Shown piece after piece: positions 11,858 through 21,705 of a stretch of DNA of 64,000 nt (positions are counted from its first letter, which is position 1; each line of letters starts with the position of its first letter). This DNA comes from Narthecium ossifragum (lineage: Eukaryota; Streptophyta; Magnoliopsida; Dioscoreales; Nartheciaceae). The notes under the pieces were generated by a model, which saw only the letters and a list, made by a program, of their open reading frames with translations, had not been told where the DNA came from and searched no databases. The DNA lies in NCBI GenBank assembly GCA_963920575.1, contig OY986970.1, positions 449,001 to 513,000 on the forward strand, given 5' to 3'. Made by a program: the position numbers and the translations under genes.

Positions 11858-13728
11858 AAGTGACAACAATGGCTCAACTAATCCAGAAGGACTCTCTGTT
11901 TGCGCTGACGAAATGTCAACGGCCCTTAGCCAATGAGCGTGAGTCGACGTCCCTCAAGACGCCGACACCAATAAGGTCTAAGTTCTCAGTACCTGGACTT
12001 TAATAAAATGTCTTTGAGAAGCTTCCATTTCCTCAACGTTATTGTCGACGAAGCCATGTTAGGGATCATAATTAATATGGCAAGTGGTGGATTATATTGT
12101 TGAGGTGTGGAACCTGATCTTCCTTTGTCTTGGATTATGATGCGGACCTCGGCTATGACGCACTACGAAGAGTTGACGGGGTCCGGGGCAGCGCTTCGGC
12201 GGGGATCGACACCCTATGTGTCGAAACCCTAGGATATGAGGGTTTTATATGGGCGGCCGTCATTGTATCTTGTAATTGGTTTTTTCGCCTTTGATAGTGA
12301 AACTTCAGCAACTCCGTGGACGTAACCCTGTTCTAGAGTGAACCACGTAAATCTCTGTGTTATTGTTTTTCCTATTTCTTTGATTCATGTTCCTAAAAAA
12401 TCCTAACATATATATATATATAATACTGGAGAGTCGTCAACGGCCCTAAGCCAATGAGCGTGAGCTGACGTCCCTCAAGACGCCGACACCAATAAGGTTT
12501 CGGTACCTAGACTTTAAAATGTCTTTGAGAAGCTTCCATTTCCTCAACGTCATTGTCGAAGCCATGCTAGGGATCATAATTAATGTGGCAAGTGGTGGGC
12601 TATATAATACCTGGAAAGTGGACGTCATGGATGGAATCAGGAACAAGTTATAAACGGTCCAAGTGGTGGGTAACAGAATATTCCTCACGGATGATGTACT
12701 CAGTTACGTCAACGACGAGCAGGTCATGTGGAACATAACCTGACGGCGTTAGCCATGCATGAGTCCTAGGCTGTAGAAAAAAATTAAAAATCTTAATCGA
12801 CATATTGTTGATTGAAATTATAATGTCGAGTTATAAACATCGAGTTAGTTAGTAGTTCTCAATGGATGACGCTATCAGCTACGTCACGTCTTCTTAAACT
12901 GAAATATTTTGGGTCAGCCCTGGTCGGGTTGTCGTTGAAGATAAACTTTGTCCATGCGGATCTCTTTCTAGAAGAAAGAACTTGACATGAAGATGAACTC
13001 TTGTATTGATGGTCAATGTTGGTGGTGCCATACGCGTTATTTTGTTTTTTTATTTTTATAGACAATATTTGTCTCACCACCGAGACTATATTTGTTTTGC
13101 AGGACATGATATGTATAGAAGATATAATCTCCCGATGATTTAATTAAATATTTAAAAATTTTAATTCAATGGATCTCATCTTATGAGATTATATATCCTA
13201 CCCCCCTTAAATTATATATGTCATGTACATGAGATATGGGGGTCTCAATAGGATTATTCATTTCAATTTTAAAAACACATCAAACATGACATAAAATGGG
13301 ACGCATATGACTACTAATCCTATCCCACCAGCAATCCTATGAAACAAATGAATCCTGAGTATCTAGTGATACGCACAATGATCGCATAAATTCGACTCCA
13401 TGGTACACTCAAGTCCGATATTAAAATACTCCTCCATGGTATTTAAATGGTTGAAAACTACTTAAAAACACCTTCAATATGAGGAGATGCTCGGTCAACA
13501 GTGTCCCTTCGTGAAAAAATGTCTCTCAGGAATGTCCTGTGAACAGGCCGATAGCCGACTTTTCGCGAATATCCTAAAAAAAACCAAAATTTATAAAATC
13601 GAAAAAATCTTTTAAAAATCATTGGATGTTGGGGGTCCAAAAGGAGCAAGAATCTTCCGATCGAGGTTGTTTACTCGTTGGTCCTGTTAAGCCAGGCGGG
13701 CAGCCAGTGACTGTTAGAACCAGGACAG
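11858..13728. other. Upstream flank of copy 2 with an internally repeated block
   Basis: Colinear with 33657-35160 and 44273-44373 in block B, apart from insertions. A roughly 180-bp unit (AATGAGCGTGAG to AGCTTCCATTTCC and beyond) occurs at about 11917-12097 and again at 12437-12610; in block B it occurs at about 33709-33890 and 33905-34080. A solo LTR splits the first pair. 13130-13480 is AT-rich. No gene seen; the reading frames here are not supported. Confidence 0.55.
12098..12408 (+). mobile_element. Solo LTR, Ty1-copia-like
   Basis: A 311-bp segment starts TGTTGAGG and ends CCTAACA, with TATAT directly on each side (12093-12097 and 12409-12413). The part GTGAACCACGTAAATCTCTG near its end resembles LTR ends of plant copia elements. 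Block B near 33880-33895 reads straight through without it. The orientation is inferred from that end motif. Confidence 0.75.
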
Positions 13729-13738
13729 TATATAAATA
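13729..13738 (+). promoter_or_regulatory. TATA box of PDR copy 2
   Basis: TATATAAATA, 278 bases before the ATG at 14016. The same box and the following leader are conserved at 44374-44383 ahead of copy 4. Confidence 0.7.
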
Positions 13739-14015
13739 GCCCTCCGGATAGAGAGAAAGCTGAGAAAGAGAGAGCTGAGGAGAGCTCCACGCCTTGCCGC
13801 ATTTCCTACCACAAGGCCTTTTTCTTCTTCTTGTTCGAGGCAGCCGGCACCGGCACCAGCAACATCAAACGCCGATCGATGGCACCAAGATCGAGAGAGC
13901 CACCGTCCCCAACCGAGAAAGAAGGATAATAAGAGGCCTCAAGCAGCGCGACGAAAGAAAAGCCCCATCTTTTACTGAAGTCTGAGAAGATTCGTACACT
14001 GGAGGAGGTGCCGAA

Positions 14016-17000
14016 ATGGATACCGGAGATCTTTACAGATTGGGGAGTCTGCGGAGGGATAGTTCTCTGTGGAGGAGGGGAGAGGACGTCTTCTCGAAGT
14101 CCTTTAGGGATGAAGACGACGAGGAGGCCTTGAAGTGGGCCGCGCTCGAGAAGCTGCCGACTTATGATCGGATTCGGAAGGGCATCCTCGCCGTAGATGA
14201 TGGGGATCTCAGGGAAGTCGACGTCCAGAAGCTTAGTGTGCAGGAGAGGGGGATCTTGCTGGCGAAACTGGTTAGGGTCGCCGAGGAGGACAACGAGAGG
14301 TTCTTGTTGAAGCTCAGGGATCGGCTTGATCGGTGAGACCCCCCAAACGACCATCTTTTTTTTTGTGTGCATTTCTTCATCTTTTTCTTGGTCAAAATCG
14401 TTTCTTGTTCTTGAATCTTGATCATCCTGTTTCTTGGTTGTCTTCGTTTATTTATTAGGGTTGGGATTGACCTTCCGACGGTCGAAGTGCGTTACGAGAA
14501 CCTCAGTGTCGAGGCAGAGACTTATGTTGGTAACAGAGGAATGCCAACCCTCATCAATTCCGTAACCAACATACTAGAGGTAACCTTAGTTTCATCCCCA
14601 AAAATCAACGAGATGCTAATAATTAAGACATCGTTGGTCTTGCACATGACTACTACTGTTCTTGGCATTTGATTCCATCATTTTATTTCTTTCTTTCAAT
14701 CTAGAATGTGGCTACCTACCTCCACGTAATTTCAAGCAGGAAGAGACCTTTGCCAATACTTCACGACATTAGCGGGATCATAAAGCCTCGAAGGTACTAT
14801 AGGGTTGTCATTATGAGTTTAAGTCCTTCAAAATCTAGAGGTAATGAATAGCTAAAAGTTTGTTCGTAATCCGCAGGATGACTTTGCTCTTGGGCCCTCC
14901 AGGAGCAGGAAAGACTACATAGTTGTTGGCCCTGGCCGGAAGGCTAGGCTCTGATTTGAAGGTTGCTGTTAATTCTGTTTCATCTAGGGGTGGCAATACG
15001 GGTCGATGGGTCGGGTTCGGGTCGGGTCGAGACCCGATATCTCGATCAAAAATCTCAACCCGAACTCAACCCGTTTACTAAACGGGTCAATTTTGTCAAC
15101 CCGAACCCGACCCACTTTTAAACGGGTCAACCCGACCCAACCCGCCTGACCCGTTTATTAAACGGGTCGGGTTGGGTTCGGGTCAAGTTAACCCGTTTAA
15201 CAACATGTAAACAACCTGTTTAACAAAATAACACATAATCTTTTGTTTAATAACCTGTTTAACAAGTAACAACTACCTATAAAACAAAATAACATCACCA
15301 TCATACAATAATGGAAAAACCAACAGTTGTTCCTCATAAACTTGTATATCTAAAGTTCTAATATATAGGGATAATGGGTCAAGCGGGTTGTTAACGGGTT
15401 ACGGGTCGGGTTCGGGTCACGGGTTATACGGGTTAGCCTCCTAAACCCGAACCCGACCCGCACAGTAACGGGTCAGCGGCGGGTCGACCCGTTTTTGACC
15501 CGCACCCGAATACCCTAAACCCAAACCCGTGAAATTCGGGTTGGGTCGGGTCGGGTTCGCGGGTTATGGGTCAAATTGCCACCCCTAGTTTCATCTCTAT
15601 TTCCTTCTTTGATATTGATTATAAAGAAAACTCATCCCTCTTTTTATTTGCTTGAATTAGGTTTCTGGGACAGTCACTTACAATGGTCACGGCATGGATG
15701 AGTTTGTTGCACAAAGAACGGCTGCCTACATCAGCCAACACGATCTCCATATAGGGGAGATGACTGTGCGTGAAACCTTGGCTTTCTCTGCAAGATGTCA
15801 AGGTGTAGGCTCTCGTTATGGTAAGTATCAAAAGTTGATTTCACTGCAAAGTGCTGATCAAGTGTTTGAGAAGAAGAAATTAAACAGTGCATTTATTTCT
15901 TGGTTAAATACAGAATTGTTGACCGAGCTATCAAGAAGGGAAAAGGAAGCAAATATCCAACCTGATCATGACCTAGACGTCTTCATGAAGGTCAGATAAA
16001 ACTTTCTGTGTTGAATGGTAGTTTCCAATCTTTGAAATAGAAAAGATCAATGAGTTATGAGAACCCCCTGCCTTCCAATTCACCTACAGGCATCCTCATT
16101 GGAAGGAAAAGACGATGGTACTGTGGTCACAGATTATATGATGAAGGTGCGTGACGTTATTGACATCTTACCTTTACATTAGATTCGATTTGGGTTCAAG
16201 AAATCATTCTGAAGCACAGGGAGAAAAAGGTTTTTGAATCTAATTGCCTCCAAATGTCAGAACAGATTCTAGGATTGGACATTTGTGCTGACACCATAGT
16301 AGGCGACGATATGTTGCGGGGTATATCTGGAGGACAAAGGAAGCGTGTCACAACAGGTAGATGGTCCTCTTAAGATTGCATTCGTTTGTGCTTATAAAGG
16401 TTCTCTTTTGTCCCTGCATGACAATCTCTGGTCTGGTCTTCACTGCTCGGCCTTGATTTTGGATGATATAATGCAGGCGAGATGCTGGTAGGACCAAAAC
16501 ATTTATTGCTCATGGATGAGATATCGACTGGTCTCGATAGCTCAACCACCTTCCAGATTGTGAATTCACTCAGACAGATCATCCACATTCTCGGTGGAAC
16601 GGCTGTTATCTCGTTGCTCCAACCTGCGCCAGAGACTTATGACCTTTTCGACGACATCATCCTTCTCTCAGATGGGCTAATAGTGTATCAGGGTCCCCGT
16701 GTGCATGTGCTCGAGTTCTTCGAGTCTATGGGATTCAAATGCCCCGAGAGGAAAGGCGCTGCAGATTTCTTGCAGGAAGTTTGTAGAAAACCACCACACT
16801 GGAGTCCCCAAGCCACTCTTATCTTTCTGGTTTAATAGGTGACATCCAGGAAAGATCAGCAGCAGTATTGGGTACGTGAGAACGAGCCTTACAGGTATGT
16901 GCCTGTGAAGGAATTTTCAGAGGCGTTCCTCTCCTTCCATGCTGGCCAGAATGCATGCCAAGAACTCTCTGTTCCATTTGACAAGAGCAAAAGCCATCCT

Positions 17001-17120
17001 GCTGCCCTGACAACCTCAAAATATGGCGTTAGCATGAGGGAATTGCTAATAGCCTGCGCCACAAGAGAATTACTGCTTATGAAACGGAACTTCTTTGTAT
17101 ATATCTTTAAAGGGACTCAG
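14016..17120 (+). pseudogene. PDR/ABCG transporter pseudogene, 5' half only (copy 2)
   Basis: The first ten exons of a PDR transporter, nearly identical to copy 4: 14016-14332, 14459-14579, 14705-14793, 14877-14961, 15661-15820, 15914-15990, 16090-16146, 16266-16356, 16477-16778 and 16839-17120. They would encode the N-terminal region and NBD1 up to the start of TMD1. Two lesions kill it. In exon 4 an in-frame TAG (14920-14922) directly follows the Walker A motif GPPGAGKTT, leaving about 190 residues; copy 4 has TTG there. All sequence after about 17130 is unrelated, so TMD1, NBD2 and TMD2 are gone. Intron 4 carries a hAT insertion and intron 9 is shortened to 60 bp. Confidence 0.95.
14985..15587. 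mobile_element. Non-autonomous hAT element in intron 4 of copy 2
   Basis: Ends are TAGGGGTGGCAAT (14985-14997) and its exact reverse complement (15575-15587). Flanks are perfect 8-bp duplications GTTTCATC (14977-14984 and 15588-15595), typical of hAT transposition. Copy 4 intron 4 has a single GTTTCATC near 45627. The arms are rich in CGGGTC / GACCCG words pointing inward; the middle is AT-rich with no transposase. Confidence 0.93.
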
Positions 17121-17130
17121 GTTAGTAGTG

Positions 17131-17962
17131 ACCAACATTCGAACCCTGGATCACCTACGGGTCAACACAGCCGTCTAACCAGACAAACTACAGAGAGTTT
17201 GTTAAAATTTTATATTAATAATATGGATAATTGGCTAAACCCCCGTATTAACCAAAGTTTACTGCTTAAAAAACCCCTTTATGTGTTTTATGCCGAAAAT
17301 CCCAAAAACGGTTTAGTTATGTTGTTCCGCGGTTCATTGAGGAGGGAGGGAGAGTGCTCCAATGGCATACATCCACGTGGCGTATAAGTGCCTTCTAGGA
17401 TACGCGCGTGTCGCATTCTGAGTCGCCTTTGGCAGCTGTAGCCTCTGTTCGTCATTGGACCGACCGGCAGAGATATCTGCGTACCTCCTCTATTAAATAC
17501 CGGAGCCGGTGCCGGTGCCGGAGCCGGAGCCGGAGGAAAAGATAGCGGAACGAGGGCTCGTACAGTTGTGGAGTCCTGTCGGCTTCCGCCCTGGGATTGC
17601 TGCCACTTTCTTCGTAGATCTCTTAATTTACTTCCCAATTAGATGGCATTATACTACTGCACAATTAGAATAACATATCTAGAGTACTTCAGTTGCCACG
17701 GAAAGGATAATTGGCTCATGCCCTTTGATAATTGGTAGCTGGTCCATTGTTAGCGGCCACAATTGTATGATTTTTGCACCTTCAGTTTTTTCTTTTTTGG
17801 CATTTTTGGAGTGCTGTATTGGAAGTCATCATCCTTATTTTTCTTTCGCTTCCTGCCCTTTACACCCCTTACCAATGATGTCTTACCAGCCTGGCTTTCC
17901 TTTGCCTGTGCAATTTGGTTCATTCATCATATCAATAATAGTATATTCAAGAACTTATGAAG
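17131..17962. other. Sequence replacing the 3' half of copy 2
   Basis: Starts abruptly ten bases into intron 10 of copy 2. Includes a run of GGAGCC/GGTGCC hexamers at about 17502-17536. No recognisable gene or element end. The open frames around 17725-17985 have no domain I recognise. Confidence 0.4.
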
Positions 17963-18631
17963 TTAATATGTGTAATAATCATTAATGGTATCTTGATATA
18001 CCTTTTCTACAGAAGCTTCTTTTTCTTGCAAATTTTGTACTTGAGCTTCCAATGCTGCAATCTGTTTGGACTTCTCCCTACTTTCACTTCTTAGGAACAG
18101 GTTGTTGTTCTTGATTTCATTAATTTCACCCTATTTTACTGACATTTTTGTATTTGTATCCCACATGTCTTTCTCTAATTTCAGCAAATCATCATCCTTA
18201 GCTTTATTTGCTCTTTTCATATCCTCAATTTTTCTGATGTATGGATCAAGGTTTTCTATTTGTTCTGCAATCTGTGTATCATCATCAGCATCCCTAACAC
18301 CCTCTCTATTCTTTATTACTAACTGCAAAGCAAAACTATTCTTCTGCATCCCAATGATTTTTCTTGCTAGTTCAAGCTTTCGTGTGTTTGAAGCATCTTC
18401 CCTATTTTTGAGCACTAGCTGCATAGCATTTCTCTCCCACTGCAGCTGAATAATCTTTCTCACCAATTGGCTATTTCTTATCTTTGCACCATTTCTTTCA
18501 ACATCTGCCTTTTCAATATCTTTCTTTAGCTGATCATTCTTAGCTTTCAAATTGTCCATGTTGCTATCAATGTTATGATGTTGAACCTGCAATCCAATGA
18601 GAGAAAACCCAGTCAATGAGAGAAAACTCAC
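17963..18631 (-). pseudogene. Coiled-coil protein fragment, origin unknown
   Basis: The - strand encodes about 165 residues from 18631 to a TAG at 18131-18133. The same frame then stays open for about 55 more residues to TAA at 17963-17965. Both parts are strongly charged and heptad-like (NLKAKNDQLKKDIEKADVER, then KQIAALEAQVQNLQEKE), giving a nearly continuous coil interrupted by one stop. A pair of related segments (MQLVLKNREDA and LQLVIKNREGV) suggests internal duplication. The apparent start lies in the neighbouring minisatellite, so the true 5' end is unclear. No family recognised. Confidence 0.5.
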
Positions 18632-19160
18632 TCCAATGAGAGAAAACCTAGTTCATTGAGAGAAAATCCATTTTATTGAGAGAAAACTCACTCCAATGAG
18701 AGAAAACCAGTTTGAATGAGAGAAAATTCAGTCAAATGAGATAAAACTCACTCGAATGAGCTCAGTCGATTGAGAGAAAACCCATTTCATTGAGAGAAAA
18801 CTCAATCCAATGAGAGAAAACCCAGTCCATTGAGAGAAAACCCATTCCAATAAGAGAAAACTCTACCTATTACATTGAGAGGAAACCCATGACATTGAGA
18901 GAAAACTCTATCTATTGAGAGAAAACCCATTACATTGAGAGAAAACCCATTCAGTTGAGAGAAAACTCTATCTATTGAGAGTAAACCCATTACATTGAGA
19001 GAAAACTTATTCAGTTGAGAGAAAACTTTATCTATTACATTGAGATAAAACCAGAGAAAACCTATTACATTGAGAGAAAACCCATGACATCGAGAGAAAA
19101 CCCATTCAGTTGAGAGAAAACTCTATCTATTACATTGAGAGGAAACCCATGACATTAAAA
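18590..19160. repeat. Minisatellite with GAGAGAAAAC core
   Basis: More than two dozen head-to-tail, imperfect units of about 18-22 bp built on TTGAGAGAAAACCCATT and TTGAGAGAAAACTCTATCT variants. It abuts the coiled-coil fragment. Confidence 0.93.
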
Positions 19161-19200
19161 GATTAAAAAATAAAAAAAAATTAAAAGAAGAAGAAGGGAG

Positions 19201-19677
19201 TAGGGGTGAGCAGAACCGAACCGAACCCGAAAAACCGAACCGAACCGAATTAGTTCGGTCCATTCGGTTCGGTTCTTCGGTCCATTCGGTTCGGTTCGGT
19301 TCTTGAAAAAAATTTTCAGTTCTCGGTTCGGTTCGGTTCTTGAAAAAAAAAATCGGTTCGGTTCAGGTCAGAACCGAATAACCCGACTACCCATTAACCC
19401 GTTAACCTAGACTACCCACTAACCCAAACTACCCACTAACCAAAATTTCGGTTCGGTTCGGAACCGAAATTTTCGGTTCGGTTCGGTTCCAAGCCGAATT
19501 TCGGTTCGGTTCGGTTCCAATTATTTTGGAACCGAAAAATTCGGTTCGGTTCGGTTCGGTTCCAATGGTGATTCGGTTCGGTTCGGTTCTCTAAAATCTG
19601 GACCGAAAAAAATTCGGTTTTTCGGTTCTTTGGTTCTGGACCGAGAACCGAACCGAAGAACCGAATGCTCACCCCTA
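19201..19677. mobile_element. Non-autonomous hAT-like element made of CGGTT-type repeats
   Basis: Ends are TAGGGGTGAGCA and its reverse complement, flanked by perfect 8-bp duplications GAAGGGAG (19193-19200 and 19678-19685). Nearly all of the interior is runs of TTCGG / CCGAA in both orientations, so the element could fold on itself. It has no coding capacity. The outer seven bases match the hAT element at 14985. Confidence 0.9.
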
Positions 19678-20263
19678 GAAGGGAGAATAAGTTGCCACGT
19701 TAGCATTGGAATTATAAAGGGTGAGCAATTTAGAAAGGTTTGGAAATTTACCGGAACTGTAATCTACTAGGGTGATGCGATTCAGCGGGTTGGAGTGCAG
19801 CTGTCGGATCTTTTGTAAAGTATCCGAATCCAATAGCAGATCTAGCTAGCAGATTTAGAGAGAGTCGGAGAGGAACTTGGACCGACCAGTAAGCGGGTAA
19901 GCCCATTGGGCTGGGCTGAGGTGGTCTGGCTTTATACATTACTCAGCCTTGGGCCAATCGAATAGTTGATTGATGAATTGGGGTGGGCCATATGCCTGTC
20001 CTAGCTTAGTCTGCTTATAGCCGGACACTTATCTATCCATCCATCAAGTTGGGTCCATCATAACAGCACTGGTATTGCACCATGTGATACACCACGACTA
20101 ATTTGACCATGTAACACGACACAACACCAGTCTACATCAAAGATCATTTGAACAATAATAAAAGCTGTACGGGGTTTTCACCCCAAAAACAGTCTGCTAT
20201 GTTTTATTGGGGGACTTATGAGGGGTTGGCCGATTCCCCCTTAATAATAACTATGAGTACTAG
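19678..20263. other. Gene-free DNA
   Basis: Unique-looking sequence with no convincing frame. 20253-20263 contains ACTAG before TATAAG, possibly another Helitron-type junction, but no clean hairpin was seen. Confidence 0.35.
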
Positions 20264-21186
20264 TATAAGATATACATAGATATTTAGCTACATATATTTA
20301 ACCCATATACCTAGGGTAATTTTATATGCACAACACCAATTCATAAGTGCACTCATATTTTATGTAAAATATCGAAATTGCCCTTATCTCTATCTTCCAC
20401 CAATCAGCCTTCGACGCCCCTTGCTACCGCCGCCGGCCACCGGCCACCTACTCCGGCTAGGCCCGCCCTCTCATTCTCCGACATCTCCCTCACCTCTCTA
20501 CTCCACCATCTTCTCTTCATCTCCTACCTCCTCTATAGCTCGCAACCTCCACCATCGTCAACCTCGATCTCCGTCCTCACGGATCCGGCGCCACCTCCTC
20601 CGCATCGAACATCTCCCAAAGCCCTGTCTTCCCCGACGACGTCCATCTCGACACCCCACGATCTCCCACATCGCCGACATCGACCTCGATCTTCGTCTTC
20701 CTCACGGATCTCGTCGCCCCTCTCAACTCCGCCGACTCCAACGAGGCCGAGCAGAAGAAGGGAGGGAGAGAGAGAGAGAGCGGACGAGAGAGAAGGAGAG
20801 AAAGGAGAGACAACGAGCAGGAGGAGGGCCGCGCGCTCGGGAGGAGGAGAGAAAGGAGAGAGAGATGATCGCCGCTCGGCCTCGTCGATTGCCGCCGGCA
20901 CCACCACCATCACCACAAGAGAAATGACAAAGGGGTATTTTCAGTATTTTTAAAAAATCATGGTGCACTTACAGTTTTTGGTTGTGCATATGACATGACC
21001 CATATACCTATCCATCAAGAATCCAAACCTACACAAAACACCCTCATAAAACCTAAAATTACCCGAAATATCCTTCACTCATCATCACTCAATCTCTTTG
21101 CGCCACTTGGCAAAGATCCACCCCCAACCACGTTTGAGTGTGAAGATTTCCCAACCCACCGGGTGGGACGGAAATCATTTTCCTTT
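20264..21186 (-). repeat. Dispersed repeat, copy B, interrupted
   Basis: Reverse complement of 2977-3192, split into 20264-20313 and 21002-21186 by the element at 20314-21001. Matching words include AATGATTTCCGTCCCACC, CCAAGTGGCGCAAAGAG and CTATGTATATCTTATA. Confidence 0.75.
20314..21001. mobile_element. Non-autonomous Mutator-like element with GC-rich centre
   Basis: Perfect 9-bp duplications ATATACCTA flank it (20305-20313 and 21002-21010). Its termini align as inverted repeats over about 65 bp (GGGTNATNTNATATGCACAAC and beyond, including the AAGTGCAC word). The centre, 20420-20930, is GC-rich with CTCC/GGAG low-complexity runs. Open frames on both strands there have skewed composition and no domain. 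Copy A of the host repeat lacks it. Confidence 0.88.
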
Positions 21187-21437
21187 TTTTTTGTTGTGCG
21201 AAACTTCCGATACAGGTGGGTGCAGGGCGCGTCAGCTGGTCGTCATGGACTTCCTCCCTATAGAAAATGAGTAGTGATTTATCCCATGTGCACAAACACA
21301 TGGGATTTGGGAGAGAGAGATGTTTGAAGACTTGAGAGCCAGAACTCCATCGTTGACTGGACTGGATTTGGGAATACATACACGGGTGCGAGCATCCTGA
21401 TCATGACCGCCAGCCTTCCCGTTAGAAAATATATGGC

Positions 21438-21446
21438 TATATAATA
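21438..21446 (+). promoter_or_regulatory. Likely TATA box of PDR copy 3
   Basis: TATATAATA, about 260 bases before the ATG at 21706. The region between holds no other good TATA match. Confidence 0.5.
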
Positions 21447-21705
21447 GCACCCCCCTCCCTCTGGCATTTCTCGTTTCTCGTCCATTCCTGAGACAACAGC
21501 TAACATTATATTGATCCCATCCACTTCCATATAGCAAAGCACACTTCGCCACCTTATCTTTCCATTCATTGTTTCTTTCTTTGAAGTGTGTTTGGCTTTG
21601 GATCTGGGAGGGTGGGAATCCAAGCTAGTTAATTTGTTGTTTATTAGTTAGTACAGGGGAGTTCATTGATAGGAGCGTCGGAGTGTCGGAGTAGTTGGTG
21701 TTGGG

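Noticed and set aside
13806..14372. Long - strand ORF opposite exon 1 of copy 2 (repeated opposite copy 4)
   Set aside because: Antisense shadow of a GC-rich first exon and its leader; the sense strand encodes the conserved PDR N-terminus.
18590..19160. Possible CRISPR-like array
   Set aside because: Units are contiguous and imperfect with no unique spacers, and the genome is a plant.
20378..20968. Ser/Pro/Arg-rich ORFs of up to 191 residues
   Set aside because: Products of CTCC/GGAG repeats inside the 688-bp element; no conserved motif.
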